From assembly GCF_004378255.1 (NCBI RefSeq), contig NZ_SNQG01000008.1, positions 62,001-126,000 of the forward strand: DNA of 64,000 nucleotides, given 5' to 3'. The notes under the pieces were generated by a model, which saw nothing but the letters and a program-made list of their open reading frames with translations, ran no database searches and was not told the DNA's origin. Position numbers and translations under genes: made by a program. The DNA comes from Mucilaginibacter phyllosphaerae. Its GTDB lineage: Bacteria; Bacteroidota; Bacteroidia; Sphingobacteriales; Sphingobacteriaceae. This document shows positions 18,034-27,240 of this stretch, in pieces; the stretch's first letter is position 1; the number at the start of each line of letters is the position of its first letter.

Positions 18034-18522
18034 TTATTTTGTTGCTTTGAGTGTAGCAGTGATCTTACCGCATTCCAGCATATCATCTCCATAATAAGGA
18101 TTACGGATCTCCTCCGATTCGCTTAACCACGCGGCCTTTTTCATGGGGCAGTATTGCTGATAAACAGGGATGCTGTTAATTTTTAAGCCCGATAACAGGC
18201 TATACATATTTTTAGATAAGCTTTGGAAATGCTCGCGCTGATGATCCAAAACGGTTGTCTGGCTAATGTGGCGGCTATCAAATTTTAGTTTGTCCAGGTA
18301 AGTAGCCATCAGCTTTTGCTGTGCCGGTTGTAAACCCTTAACCGGAGCCGATAGCACTGCAACCAATTCTGCCGAGCGGGCTTTAGCCAGCGTAGAATTG
18401 CTTGCAACCAGCGCATTTTTAACACCAAAGTAAGATGTGGTTATTTTTTCGATGGCGGCGTTTTGTGCTTTAGCTGCTATGATGGATGTTACGAGTATCA
18501 GGCTTAATAAGATCTTTTTCAT
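18034..18522 (-). CDS. Secreted DUF3347-domain protein
   Basis: 162 residues with a signal peptide (ending AAKAQ). The C-terminal half carries the DUF3347 signature: YCPMKKAAW, then a gap, then RNPYYGDDMLECG. DUF3347 also occurs as the C-terminal part of some Cus-type heavy-metal efflux periplasmic proteins, and its conserved Cys/Met suggest copper contact. No efflux genes are adjacent, so the metal link is only a family-based inference. Confidence 0.8.
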   Translation of the reverse strand: MKKILLSLILVTSIIAAKAQNAAIEKITTSYFGVKNALVASNSTLAKARSAELVAVLSAPVKGLQPAQQKLMATYLDKLKFDSRHISQTTVLDHQREHFQSLSKNMYSLLSGLKINSIPVYQQYCPMKKAAWLSESEEIRNPYYGDDMLECGKITATLKATK

Positions 18523-18547
18523 GATTTATAAACGTTATATATCAAAC

Positions 18548-18982
18548 TTAAATATATTGTTTGATAATTTCTTTGCAGCCAGCCTCGATGAGTTTAAATA
18601 CGGGGGCGAATTGGGTATCGTCATAATAGGGGTCGGGCACTATTTTGTCACCCAAAAGCAGCTTTACCTTTTGGCGGTCACTACTGTTACGGGCGAATGC
18701 CAGCACATTGCTGAGGTTGCTTTTATCCATCACCAGTATCAGATCAAACTCATCAAAATCACCCACGCGGAATAAGCGACAAACCTGTTTGCTGATGTCT
18801 ATCCCCTCATTTAAAGCTGCCGCAATAGAACGTCTGTCGGGAGCGCGGCCAACATGCCAGTCTCCTGTACCGGCCGAATCAACTTGCCAATCCAAACCTG
18901 CTTTATCTGCCAGGTGCTGCATAATGCCTTCCGCAAGCGGCGAACGGCAAATATTGCCCAGGCAAACCATTAGTATTTTCAT
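18548..18982 (-). CDS. Low-molecular-weight protein-tyrosine phosphatase
   Basis: 144 residues, the usual family length. The P-loop CLGNICRS starts at Cys7 and contains Arg13 (CX5R), and the general-acid Asp is in VPDPYYDD near residue 117. It hydrolyses phosphotyrosine or, in some members, arginine phosphate. Only about 30 bp separate it from its neighbours on the same strand. Confidence 0.95.
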   Translation of the reverse strand: MKILMVCLGNICRSPLAEGIMQHLADKAGLDWQVDSAGTGDWHVGRAPDRRSIAAALNEGIDISKQVCRLFRVGDFDEFDLILVMDKSNLSNVLAFARNSSDRQKVKLLLGDKIVPDPYYDDTQFAPVFKLIEAGCKEIIKQYI

Positions 18983-19011
18983 GATGCGAATGTGCGGATA
19001 TGCAAATTGAA

Positions 19012-19812
19012 CTACGCCCCGAAAATCTGATTTAATAAACCGGCTAACCTAACACCGCCTTTTACAAGCTGGTTGTTCAGGATGCCGATGTATTCGAAAT
19101 TGTATCTGTAAACGTTTACCTTATCGTCGTTCTTAACACCGGCATAGATCTTTGCCGCCAGTTGATTAGATTCAAATAGCCACTGGCTTACCGGCGCTTT
19201 TTGCCATTCTGTACGTTGTGCAACAGTTGTATGATTTATCCATGCTGTATATTCTGTATAGCTTAATTGCTGAAAATCTATCAGCTGGCTATCCCATATA
19301 GAATGCAGGTTGGTAGGGTTATTAAACCAGGTAAGTTTAACATCATTACCGCCTTTATCTGTTAAATGGCCGGTGTGCATTGGTTGATGTACATCCTCTA
19401 CAATGTGTATCAGCATGCGCAGGGCAAGTAATTTGTTGTTTTTGGCAAGCGTTTTCTTTTTTAGCTCACCCACTAAAAAATTAATTTTTGTGTAGGCATC
19501 TGTAGCAGTATCCTGCTTTAAAAAGGCCTGCATTTCGGGGTAGCTGTATTCTTTATCAAAGTTGATAAAATGCCAGTTGTACAGGTAATTGTATTGCGGA
19601 TCTGACTTGATAAAATCGGCCCAGTTACTGGTCATGGCTATAGATTCGTTGCCTAAAATAGCTTTGATGGCCGCACGGGCCTTTGGCGTAAGGTAACTGT
19701 CGGCAATCTGGCCGCTGATGCGATGGCCGTTGGTGCCCCATGCCATGGTTTGTACCGGCAGGTACATAATTACTATACTTAATAGAAGTGTTTTTAATGA
19801 AGCTAATTTCAT
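19012..19812 (-). CDS. S1/P1-family nuclease
   Basis: The ATG at 19812 gives a signal peptide ending TMA, leaving mature Trp1 of WGTNGHR, which is itself a zinc ligand in this family. Other metal-binding residues are visible: NWADFI, WHFINF, HIVEDVHQPMH, then a His and Asp in LHSIWDSQ. These zinc enzymes cleave single-stranded DNA and RNA outside the cytoplasm. An upstream TTG would overlap the preceding gene and was not used. It sits 5 bp after the preceding lipoprotein gene on the same strand. Confidence 0.93.
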   Translation of the reverse strand: MKLASLKTLLLSIVIMYLPVQTMAWGTNGHRISGQIADSYLTPKARAAIKAILGNESIAMTSNWADFIKSDPQYNYLYNWHFINFDKEYSYPEMQAFLKQDTATDAYTKINFLVGELKKKTLAKNNKLLALRMLIHIVEDVHQPMHTGHLTDKGGNDVKLTWFNNPTNLHSIWDSQLIDFQQLSYTEYTAWINHTTVAQRTEWQKAPVSQWLFESNQLAAKIYAGVKNDDKVNVYRYNFEYIGILNNQLVKGGVRLAGLLNQIFGA

Positions 19813-19817
19813 GCTTA

Positions 19818-20435
19818 TTATAAGGGTTTTGGAATGCAACTATTTCTTTTGATCAGCCGGGCGTTAATAGGTATAACGCCCGACATCGGGTTAAACTGAA
19901 TTACAGAATCGGTTTTCTTGACCACTTTAAAACTTTCTTCGTACACGCCCGACCGGAAGCAGCCTGTTGGGTCTTTATAGCTGTAATCGGCATTGCAAAA
20001 CAGGCCGCGTACATGCAGGGTGTCGTTACGCTGTTCGTAAACGCCCTTGGCATATTCTGTCCAGTTACCGCCCTTCATACAGCTATCGGCGCCCACATTT
20101 GCCTTACTGAAAGTTTTAATACGCACAAAAAACGAATCGCAATTAAACTTAAGGTTATATAAAGAATAATTTACCAATTGTTGCTGCATTGTTACACTAT
20201 CCTGCTGCCATTCGCCCTGCAGGTAACTTTCGCCCGGGGTTTGCATATCGGGGTTAAATTTACAAGCGCTTAGTAAGGTTAAAGCTAAAAGACAAAAGGC
20301 GAAAGATTTAAAAAAGCTAATAAACGGCCTGTTAGTATGAGCTTGGCGAAGGGCAGCATGCACACCCTTACCGCTGTGTTTCCACAGGCTCACCATGGCA
20401 AACTTCTTTACTATAAATGCGAAAGGGTTTTTCAT
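19818..20435 (-). CDS. Lipoprotein of unknown function (start uncertain)
   Basis: The body is a periplasmic-type domain of about 155 residues following FAFCLLALTLLSAC, a clear lipobox. The reading frame is open far upstream to 20558, but the part before 20435 is encoded by the C-rich repeat and the fumC terminator and is not credible protein. Starting at the ATG at 20435 still leaves about 55 residues before the lipid Cys, including MVSLWKHSGKGVHAALRQAH, which itself looks repeat-derived. The true start may be a non-ATG codon nearer the lipobox. No family recognised; the repeated Cys residues suggest disulfides. Confidence 0.6.
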   Translation of the reverse strand: MKNPFAFIVKKFAMVSLWKHSGKGVHAALRQAHTNRPFISFFKSFAFCLLALTLLSACKFNPDMQTPGESYLQGEWQQDSVTMQQQLVNYSLYNLKFNCDSFFVRIKTFSKANVGADSCMKGGNWTEYAKGVYEQRNDTLHVRGLFCNADYSYKDPTGCFRSGVYEESFKVVKKTDSVIQFNPMSGVIPINARLIKRNSCIPKPL

Positions 20436-20454
20436 TAACCGTATTTGATAATTT

Positions 20455-20487
20455 AAAAGCCTCTTCCCAAAATGAGAAGAGGCTAAA
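20455..20487 (-). terminator. Intrinsic terminator of fumC
   Basis: On the minus strand AGCCTCTTC pairs with GAAGAGGCT across a 9-nt loop and is followed by TTTT, about 30 bp after the fumC stop. Confidence 0.75.
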
Positions 20488-20491
20488 TTCT

Positions 20492-20518
20492 GCTCCCCTT
20501 CAGGGGGCTGGGGGGCTC
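20492..20518 (-). repeat. C-rich hairpin repeat at the fumC stop codon
   Basis: GCTCCCCTTCAGGGGGCTGG followed by GGGGCTC abuts the fumC stop triplet at 20519-20521. Related to copies at 5653, 46053 and 46128. Confidence 0.6.
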
Positions 20519-21916
20519 TTATTTCAAGCTCCCGATCATATCTTCGGGGCGTACCCATTCGTCAAATTGCTCGTTGGTTAGGTAACCCAGGCCAACGGCA
20601 GCTTCGCGAAGCGATTTGTTTTCTTTTAAGGCTGTTTTAGCAATCTTGGCTGCGTTCTCATAACCGATGTGCGGGTTAAGTGCGGTAACCAGCATCAGGG
20701 AATTTTCCAGGTGTTTTTTGATACCATCGTAGTTTGGCTCGATACCTACGGCGCAATGATCATTGAATGATACACAGGCATCGCCTATCAGCCGGGCAGA
20801 TTGTAAAAAGTTAGCCGCCATAACCGGTTTAAATACATTTAGCTCGTAATGGCCGTTTGAACCACCAATGCTGATGGCTACATCATTACCCATTACCTGC
20901 GCGGCAACCATGGTAACCGCCTCGTTTTGGGTTGGGTTAACTTTACCCGGCATAATAGATGAACCCGGCTCGTTATCCGGAATATGGATCTCACCAATAC
21001 CAGACCGCGGACCAGAAGCCAGCATCCTGATATCGTTAGCTATCTTCATTAATGATACCGCTATTTGTTTCAGCGCGCCGTGGCTTTCTACAATGGCATC
21101 ATGCGCGGCCAAAGCTTCAAATTTATTTTCGGCAGTGATGAATGGCAGGTTGGTAAATTGAGCGATATATTCGGCAACCTTAACATCATAACCTTTTGGG
21201 GTGTTGATGCCTGTACCTACAGCAGTACCACCAAGCGCAAGCTCGCTCAGGTGATCAAAGGTGTTGCGCAGGGCTTTTAAGCCGTGGTTCAGTTGCGATA
21301 CATAGCCCGAAAACTCCTGGCCCAGTGTAAGCGGCGTAGCATCCATCAGGTGGGTACGGCCAATTTTCACCACGCTTTTAAAGGCTTCGCTTTTTGCCTG
21401 TAAAGTGTCGCGCAGTTTTTCGATCCCCGGGATGGTTACATCTATCAGGATTTTGTAGGCTGCAATATGCATAGCCGTTGGGTAAGTATCGTTTGATGAT
21501 TGTGATTTGTTCACATCATCATTCGGGTGGATAAAGGTTTTACCTTCGCCCAATATATTTCCCTGTATTACATGTGCGCGGTTGGCCACCACCTCGTTCA
21601 CGTTCATATTTGATTGCGTGCCCGAACCTGTTTGCCAGATCACCAGCGGAAATTCTGTGGCCAGTTTGCCATCCAGTATCTCATCACAAACCTGTGCTAT
21701 CAGGTCGCGTTTTTCGGCAGGCAGTACGCCCAGGTCGGTATTGGTGTAAGCCGCAGCCTTTTTCAGATAAGCAAAGGCATCTATAATTTCCTTAGGCATA
21801 CTTGCCTCGGGGCCTATTTTAAAGTTGTTGCGGGAGCGTTCTGTTTGTGCGCCCCAGTATTTGTCGGCCGGTACCTGTACCGCGCCCATGGTATCATGTT
21901 CGGTTCTGAAACTCAT
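20519..21916 (-). CDS. fumC: Class II fumarate hydratase
   Basis: 465 residues, the normal length for the iron-independent tetrameric fumarase that interconverts fumarate and malate in the TCA cycle. Seen: TGSGTQSNMNVNEV, the SSNDTYPTAMHIAAY segment, GRTHLMDATPLT and the superfamily signature GSSIMPGKVNP. It is preceded by a -7 box and followed by a C-rich repeat and a terminator, so it is monocistronic. Confidence 0.97.
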   Translation of the reverse strand: MSFRTEHDTMGAVQVPADKYWGAQTERSRNNFKIGPEASMPKEIIDAFAYLKKAAAYTNTDLGVLPAEKRDLIAQVCDEILDGKLATEFPLVIWQTGSGTQSNMNVNEVVANRAHVIQGNILGEGKTFIHPNDDVNKSQSSNDTYPTAMHIAAYKILIDVTIPGIEKLRDTLQAKSEAFKSVVKIGRTHLMDATPLTLGQEFSGYVSQLNHGLKALRNTFDHLSELALGGTAVGTGINTPKGYDVKVAEYIAQFTNLPFITAENKFEALAAHDAIVESHGALKQIAVSLMKIANDIRMLASGPRSGIGEIHIPDNEPGSSIMPGKVNPTQNEAVTMVAAQVMGNDVAISIGGSNGHYELNVFKPVMAANFLQSARLIGDACVSFNDHCAVGIEPNYDGIKKHLENSLMLVTALNPHIGYENAAKIAKTALKENKSLREAAVGLGYLTNEQFDEWVRPEDMIGSLK

Positions 21917-21939
21917 ATGGATAGTATTTTTTTGCGTGT

Positions 21940-21947
21940 CAAATTTA
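21940..21947 (-). promoter_or_regulatory. -7 promoter box of fumC
   Basis: TAAATTTG on the minus strand, 23 bp before the fumC ATG, matches TAnnTTTG exactly. Confidence 0.5.
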
Positions 21948-22084
21948 GGGTTTTATGTGGAAGGGCTAACTATTAAAGCGTAATCTTTTTGGTACAGTTT
22001 ACAATGGTTTATTTGCTTCGTCAAAGCCCCAAAGCAAAGTAGCTTATAAGTAGAGTTAAAGGAAATATTGTTAGAACAATTGGA

Positions 22085-22175
22085 GGGGTGTGTAAGGATG
22101 TGATGTGGCAGGGAGGGGTTAATTCGCCTTGCTTTACGCCGAAACCCCTCCCTGCACCCTCCCAGCTGGAGGGAA
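22085..22175. repeat. Inverted C-rich repeat between fumC and the TPR gene
   Basis: GGGAGGGGTT near 22110 and AACCCCTCCC near 22141 face each other across about 20 nt, followed by CCCTCCCAGCTGGAGGGA, a second hairpin. No gene was found in this 280-bp gap. Confidence 0.6.
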
Positions 22176-22196
22176 TTGCGCATGCCGTTTCTTTTG

Positions 22197-23162
22197 TTAT
22201 TCAGGGTTATTACTATCCAACTCCGCCACTTTACCTTCATTCTCCTTTACCCATTTGGCATTTTCAGGCAAACTATTTTGGCTTATTACCCGCACAAAAG
22301 TTTCAAAATTATCTGAATGGGCAAGCTTGTTATAATAAGCCGAGTATCTGTAGTGATCACCAAAGGCGGCATATAATTCTTTTAACTGCGCTGTAAGCAA
22401 CGCCGTTGGCGAAGCATACTTACGTGTCATAAAACCGGACAGGGCTTTAGTGATGATCTTGTTTTGAGCAAAGGCTTCGGCTTTGGTAGCTGATGTTGGC
22501 TGGTAGCCGGTTTCGGCAGGCAGCGTGCCGCGTTGTAATATGTTTTGCAGGTTGCCAAAGGCTTCTTTACTGCGGGTACTGTTTGGCTCCAGTTGCAAAA
22601 AACGACAAAAGCCCAGCAAGGCCTCGGCGCGCTTATTTTCGTGAAAGGTAGTTAGTGCATACATACGCACACTTCCTGCATCTGCCGAATCGCGCTTGAT
22701 GGCCTCGAGAAATGTTTGCTCGGCGTCTCCGTACTGCTTACCGCGATACAGCACAATACCCAGATTATAATAAATGCGCTGGTTGGCGCTATCTGTCTTA
22801 AGTCCATTTTTGTAAGCTGCTACGGCTTTGGGCAACTGATTGGCATTACCATAAATGCTACCCATTAAACTGTAAGCAGCGGCCGTAAATGCAGCGTTGG
22901 TGTTTGCTTGTACAGCTTTCTCTAAGTTGGGGATGCCTTGCAATCCCTTCCCGCTTGCAAACAGTGCAAAGGCCATTTCGTAGTTGGCGCGAGGGTTATT
23001 TGGCTCGGTGGCCAAAGCGCCTTTGTATTTCTCGATAGCTGCGGCGTAATTTTTTTGAGCGGCTAATTGCTGGCCTTCTTTAAGCAGCATGGTAGCATCC
23101 TGGGCGTTGGCACTAATTGTAAATATGGTTATCAATAAAAGTAAATTCAGCAATAATCTCAT
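22197..23162 (-). CDS. Secreted tetratricopeptide-repeat protein
   Basis: 321 residues from the ATG at 23162, picked because it opens a signal peptide (MRLLLNLLLLITIFTISANAQ). About five TPR units follow (for example QQLAAQKNYAAAIEKYKGAL, YYNLGIVLYRGKQYGDAEQTF), then a helical C-terminal region of about 100 residues without TPR spacing. TPR scaffolds mediate protein-protein contacts; partner unknown. Divergent from the serine hydrolase gene. Confidence 0.85.
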   Translation of the reverse strand: MRLLLNLLLLITIFTISANAQDATMLLKEGQQLAAQKNYAAAIEKYKGALATEPNNPRANYEMAFALFASGKGLQGIPNLEKAVQANTNAAFTAAAYSLMGSIYGNANQLPKAVAAYKNGLKTDSANQRIYYNLGIVLYRGKQYGDAEQTFLEAIKRDSADAGSVRMYALTTFHENKRAEALLGFCRFLQLEPNSTRSKEAFGNLQNILQRGTLPAETGYQPTSATKAEAFAQNKIITKALSGFMTRKYASPTALLTAQLKELYAAFGDHYRYSAYYNKLAHSDNFETFVRVISQNSLPENAKWVKENEGKVAELDSNNPE

Positions 23163-23273
23163 CCTCAAATTTAACCAGTTTATAATTTGTTGAAACATTA
23201 ATTAAATTTTAATCTTTTACCTCCCATATAATTTTTAATTTTCGCCTTTCGTTTTGTGATTGATTTTTTACCT

Positions 23274-24485
23274 ATGAGACAAGTGTGCACAACTGTCATT
23301 TCCTTTGTATTTTCTATCGTTTCTTTAGCTTCCTGCTCTTCAAATTCGGGTCATAATAAAGCCGGCGAAGCTGATAACGGCAAACCATTTAACACTACCG
23401 AACTTTTAAAATACGACCCCGCCAAAGGCGATAAAAAGATTGAAGAATTTATGCAGCACCTGCATAAGGTGAGCGGTTTTAACGGCAACGTACTGGTAGC
23501 TAAAAAGGGCAAGATCATTTATGAAGGTTCTTTTGGCTGGGCAAACCATTTAACGCGCGACAGCCTGAAGCTAAGTTCGCAGTTTGAACTGGCATCGGTT
23601 ACCAAAACCATGACGGGTACCGCTATTATGCAGCTGTGGGAAAAAGGTAAGATAAAACTGGACCAGGATGTACGTGATTTCTTCCCGGATTTTCCGTATG
23701 AAGGGGTTACCATCCGCCTGTTGCTTACCCACCGCAGCGGTATGATGAATTACGTGTACTTTGTAGATGGTATTTACCGCAGCCAGCATTTAAATCAAAA
23801 AAAGGGGCTTACCAACAAAGAGGCTATGGACATGATAGCCAAATATAAACCGGCACGTTTTAATAAGCCCAACGCCAGCTTTTTATATAATAACAGCAAC
23901 TTTATGGTGCTGGGCGCTATTATCGAGAAAGTAACCGGGATGACTTATTCTGATTACATGAAGGAGAATATTTTTAAACCTGCCGGTATGGCGCATACTG
24001 CCGTGTATTCAAAAGCGGTGTATGATAAAATTCCGGCCGATGTGGTTGGGCACGACCGTAACAGCTGGAAATATTCCGTAGCGCAAAACTTTTTGGATGG
24101 CCCCGTGGGCGATAAAGGTATTTACAGCACCGTTGGTGATCTGTTTGTGTTTGACCAGGCGCTTAAGGCCGGCAAACTGATTAAACCGGCAACGCAAGAT
24201 TCGGCTTATACGGCGCATAACCCCATGATCCGCGGGCACTTTAGCTACGGTTACGGCTGGCGTATTTTTGAAAGCCCCGGCCAAAAAGTGGTTTACCATA
24301 CCGGCTGGTGGCACGGCTTTCGCCATATATTTTTACGCGATATGAAAAACGATGTGACCATTGTTTTGTTAGGTAATGTAGTAAACGGAAGCCTGCTGCA
24401 CCTGGATGACCTGTTTAAGATGACAGGGATGCCGGTAGTGCGCAAAGGTGCCTACAACGGCGCAGGCGATACAGCGGAAGATTAA
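23274..24485 (+). CDS. Serine hydrolase, class C beta-lactamase/DD-peptidase family, lipoprotein
   Basis: 403 residues from the ATG at 23274. The signal ends in SLASC (lipobox). Catalytic SxxK is SVTK in ELASVTKTMTG, the Tyr motif is YNNSN (YxN), and the third motif is probably HTGWWHG (HxG). The family includes beta-lactamases, DD-carboxypeptidases and esterases; with HTG rather than KTG, an esterase or D-aminopeptidase activity is as likely as lactamase. It is anchored in the periplasm. Confidence 0.9.
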   Translation: MRQVCTTVISFVFSIVSLASCSSNSGHNKAGEADNGKPFNTTELLKYDPAKGDKKIEEFMQHLHKVSGFNGNVLVAKKGKIIYEGSFGWANHLTRDSLKLSSQFELASVTKTMTGTAIMQLWEKGKIKLDQDVRDFFPDFPYEGVTIRLLLTHRSGMMNYVYFVDGIYRSQHLNQKKGLTNKEAMDMIAKYKPARFNKPNASFLYNNSNFMVLGAIIEKVTGMTYSDYMKENIFKPAGMAHTAVYSKAVYDKIPADVVGHDRNSWKYSVAQNFLDGPVGDKGIYSTVGDLFVFDQALKAGKLIKPATQDSAYTAHNPMIRGHFSYGYGWRIFESPGQKVVYHTGWWHGFRHIFLRDMKNDVTIVLLGNVVNGSLLHLDDLFKMTGMPVVRKGAYNGAGDTAED

Positions 24486-24487
24486 GC

Positions 24488-24617
24488 TTCGGATGTGCAG
24501 ATGCGTGGATATGCAGATGTGCAAATGAAAAATCTTCTTTAATAATATTAACCAGGATATGCAAAAGCTGGTGCAATCATCTGCACATACGCACATTTGC
24601 ATATCTGCACATCTACA
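24488..24617. repeat. Inverted repeat of GATGTGCAGATG type
   Basis: GATGTGCAGATGCGTGGATA near 24492 and CATCTGCACATACGCACATT near 24579 are imperfect complements spaced by about 60 nt. A related fragment (GCGAATGTGCGGATATGCAA) is at 18985-19004. No gene between. Confidence 0.5.
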
Positions 24618-24622
24618 ACACT

Positions 24623-24937
24623 ATGTTTGATAAATTAATGGAGGCCCAGCAAAAGGCGGGCGAGGTAAAGAAACGTTTGGATGCCATTATTGTAACCGGC
24701 ATAGCCGAAGGTGGCAAAATAACGGTAACTGCTAACGGCAACAAGGTAGTACAATCGGTTGTTGTTGATGATGATCTTTTGAAGGATGCTGACAAAGAAC
24801 AACTGGAAGAACTGCTTGTTGTGGCCATAAACAAAGCTTTAGAACAGGCCGAAAATGTAAGCCAGAGCGAAATGGCTGCTATGACACAAGCTATGCTTGG
24901 CGGTATGGGCGGCCTGGGCAACCTGTTTAGCAAATAA
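24623..24937 (+). CDS. YbaB/EbfC-family nucleoid-associated protein
   Basis: 104 residues with the family pattern: a Gln/Lys-rich N-terminal helix, the central strand region IVTGIAEGGKITVTANGNKVVQSVVVDD, and a C-terminal helix ending in a Met/Gly-rich tail. It forms DNA-binding dimers. In many bacteria it is next to dnaX and recR; here it instead precedes a UPF0173 hydrolase by 22 bp. Confidence 0.92.
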   Translation: MFDKLMEAQQKAGEVKKRLDAIIVTGIAEGGKITVTANGNKVVQSVVVDDDLLKDADKEQLEELLVVAINKALEQAENVSQSEMAAMTQAMLGGMGGLGNLFSK

Positions 24938-24959
24938 TACACAGTTAAAACAAAACCTG

Positions 24960-25637
24960 ATGAAATTAACCTACTATGGCCAATCCACCATTGAATTGGT
25001 GGCCGATGGCAAAACATTATTATTCGATCCGTTTATTACCCCTAACGAGCTGGCTAAAAATATCGATATAAACAGCCTTAAGCCGGATTATATCCTGGTA
25101 TCGCACGGCCACGGCGACCACGTTGCAGATTTGGTTACTATTGCCAAAAGCAGCGGCGCAAAAGTTATTTGCATTGCCGAAATTGCCGGCTGGCTGGGCA
25201 AGCAAGGTGTAGATAACACGCATGGTATGAATATAGGCGGTGGTTTTAACTTTGATTTTGGCCGCGTAAAAATGGTAAACGCCGTGCACTCCAGCGCCCT
25301 GCCCGATGGTAGTAATGGCGGCAACCCTGCCGGTTTCCTGATCTATGCTGAAAGTAAGGTGATTTACTTTGCAGGTGATACTGCGCTTACCTATGATATG
25401 AAGCTACTGGCTGATGAAAACCTGGACTGGGCTTTACTGCCATTGGGAGATAACTACACCATGGGTGCCGATGATGCTATTAAGGCGGCGGCATTTATCA
25501 ACTGTAAGAACATTATCGGTGTGCACTATGATTCTTTCCCGGTGATAAAAATTGATAAGGAAGAAGTTGCGGGTAAGTTTGTTAAGGCCGGCCTTAACTT
25601 AAAGCTACCGGCAATTGGCGAAAGTATGGATCTGTAA
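24960..25637 (+). CDS. UPF0173-family metal-dependent hydrolase
   Basis: 225 residues from the ATG at 24960; an in-frame start further upstream would overlap the ybaB-type gene. It is a metallo-beta-lactamase fold with the HxHxDH-like metal motif SHGHGDHVAD, later FAGDTALTYDMKLL and GVHYDSFPVI. UPF0173 members (YtkL-like) resemble RNase Z/ulaG-type hydrolases with unknown substrates. Followed by a strong bidirectional terminator. Confidence 0.92.
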   Translation: MKLTYYGQSTIELVADGKTLLFDPFITPNELAKNIDINSLKPDYILVSHGHGDHVADLVTIAKSSGAKVICIAEIAGWLGKQGVDNTHGMNIGGGFNFDFGRVKMVNAVHSSALPDGSNGGNPAGFLIYAESKVIYFAGDTALTYDMKLLADENLDWALLPLGDNYTMGADDAIKAAAFINCKNIIGVHYDSFPVIKIDKEEVAGKFVKAGLNLKLPAIGESMDL

Positions 25638-25656
25638 CCCGAATCCTTTGCAAAAC

Positions 25657-25691
25657 AAAAAATGCCTTTCAAATAACGAAAGGCATTTTTT
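25657..25691. terminator. Bidirectional intrinsic terminator
   Basis: AAAAAATGCCTTTC and GAAAGGCATTTTTT are perfect 14-bp complements with a 7-nt loop, between convergent genes. Confidence 0.92.
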
Positions 25692-25716
25692 GTTGAATAA
25701 AATACTAACCGGATAC

Positions 25717-25905
25717 TTACATCTTCATGGCGGTATCCTTTTTCATCGAAGAATCTTTCATCATCTTCTTGTTCTTCATTTTTTTCTTCATCGCTTTTTT
25801 CTTGGTAGTATCCTGCTGTTGTGTTTGCAACGGGGCTACGGCATAAGCGTTAATACTACCAAAGCTTATGGCAGCAACGGCGATTATACAGATAGTCTTT
25901 TTCAT
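25717..25905 (-). CDS. Small secreted Lys/Met-rich protein (MxKDx-like repeats)
   Basis: 62 residues: a signal peptide (about 1-22, ending NAYA) and then a strongly basic tail of KKKMKNKKMMKDSSMKKD type. It resembles the short pentapeptide MxKDx-repeat proteins found in many Gram-negatives, whose function is unknown. It shares a terminator with the convergent UPF0173 gene. Confidence 0.7.
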   Translation of the reverse strand: MKKTICIIAVAAISFGSINAYAVAPLQTQQQDTTKKKAMKKKMKNKKMMKDSSMKKDTAMKM

Positions 25906-25977
25906 AACAAGTTAATTTAGTTTTTTAGTTTATTACTTAAAGCAAATTAACTGCCAATTATTTCACTATCTTAAAAA

Positions 25978-27240
25978 TTAAATTACGGTGCCGCTTGGTA
26001 TTATTGCGCGTTTTTTAATAATCACAATACCATCGGTAACGGTATAGGTTGGGTAGTCACCGTCGGGCAGTGGGTCGCCGCAGTTTATTCTCACATCATC
26101 ACCTATATAAGTGTTTTTATCGATGATCGCATTTTTAATACAGCACCTGTCGCCAATGCCCATAATAGGCTGGTTATTTTCTTTGGCAATGGCAATTTCT
26201 TCCAGTGTCTGGTAATTGTCGCTGCCCATTACATAGCAGCTTTCAATTTCGCTGGCCACACCAATACGGGTACGGATGCCGATGATAGAGTGAATAATGT
26301 GGGCGGCATTGATGATACAACCATCCGCAATGATAGAACGCTCCATATGTGTGCCGGATATTTTGGTTGGCGGCAGCATGCGGGCCCGGGTGTAAATATG
26401 ATTTTTATCAAACAGGTTAAACTGCGGGATATCATCCGTTAAGCCTAAATTGGCATCAAAAAATGATGGGATGGTACCAATATCTGTCCAGTAACCTTCG
26501 TACTGGTAACTCACAACCTTGTGCCCTGCAATGGATTGCGGGATGATCTCTTTACCAAAGTCGGTATTATCGTTTCCTTCCAGTAATTCGTACAGCAGTT
26601 TGCGGTTAAATATATAAATGCCCATAGATGCCAGGTAAATACGTCCCTGCTCTCTCATTTCGTCGCTTACATCTGATACCAGGTTTTCAAAACCACTTTT
26701 CGGCTTCTCTACAAATGAGGTGATGAGGCTGTCAGAATCTGTTTTAAGGATGCCAAAGCCGGGAACATCGCTTACATGTACAGGGATGGTAGCGATAGAG
26801 ATATCAGCCTTTTTATCAATATGCTGCTGTATCATTTGTTCAAAATCCATCTGGTACAACTGGTCGCCCGATAGAATGAGCACATAATCAAAATCATGCG
26901 TGGCCAGGTGATGCAGGCTTTGCCTAACCGCATCTGCCGTGCCCTGAAACCAGCCGCCGCTTGTGGGCGTTTGCTCTGCAGCCAAAATATCAACAAAAGC
27001 CTTGCTGAACGTGCTGAAGTGATAGGTGTTTTTAATGTGTTTGTTTAGTGATGCCGAGTTAAATTGCGTTAAAACGAATATACGGTTGATACCCGAGTGC
27101 AAACAGTTGGAGATAGGGATATCTACCAAACGATATTTACCTGCAATTGGCACTGCCGGTTTTGAACGGGTTTGTGTAAGTGGCGCCAAACGGCTGCCCT
27201 GGCCGCCTCCAAGTACAATACTGATTACTTTAGATGTCAT
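25978..27240 (-). CDS. glgC: Glucose-1-phosphate adenylyltransferase
   Basis: 420 residues. The nucleotidyltransferase domain begins VLGGGQGSRLAPLT (the pyrophosphorylase signature GGGxGxRLxPLT); IPISNCLHSGI, SGDQLYQMDF and FVEKPKSGFE follow. The C-terminal part is a left-handed beta-helix. It makes ADP-glucose for glycogen synthesis, the committed and allosterically regulated step. It overlaps the glgA stop by 4 bp and is the second gene of glgA-glgC. Confidence 0.96.
   Translation of the reverse strand: MTSKVISIVLGGGQGSRLAPLTQTRSKPAVPIAGKYRLVDIPISNCLHSGINRIFVLTQFNSASLNKHIKNTYHFSTFSKAFVDILAAEQTPTSGGWFQGTADAVRQSLHHLATHDFDYVLILSGDQLYQMDFEQMIQQHIDKKADISIATIPVHVSDVPGFGILKTDSDSLITSFVEKPKSGFENLVSDVSDEMREQGRIYLASMGIYIFNRKLLYELLEGNDNTDFGKEIIPQSIAGHKVVSYQYEGYWTDIGTIPSFFDANLGLTDDIPQFNLFDKNHIYTRARMLPPTKISGTHMERSIIADGCIINAAHIIHSIIGIRTRIGVASEIESCYVMGSDNYQTLEEIAIAKENNQPIMGIGDRCCIKNAIIDKNTYIGDDVRINCGDPLPDGDYPTYTVTDGIVIIKKRAIIPSGTVI

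Noticed and set aside
20435..20558. N-terminal extension of the lipoprotein gene
   Set aside because: Encoded by a dispersed repeat and the fumC terminator, so not taken as protein.
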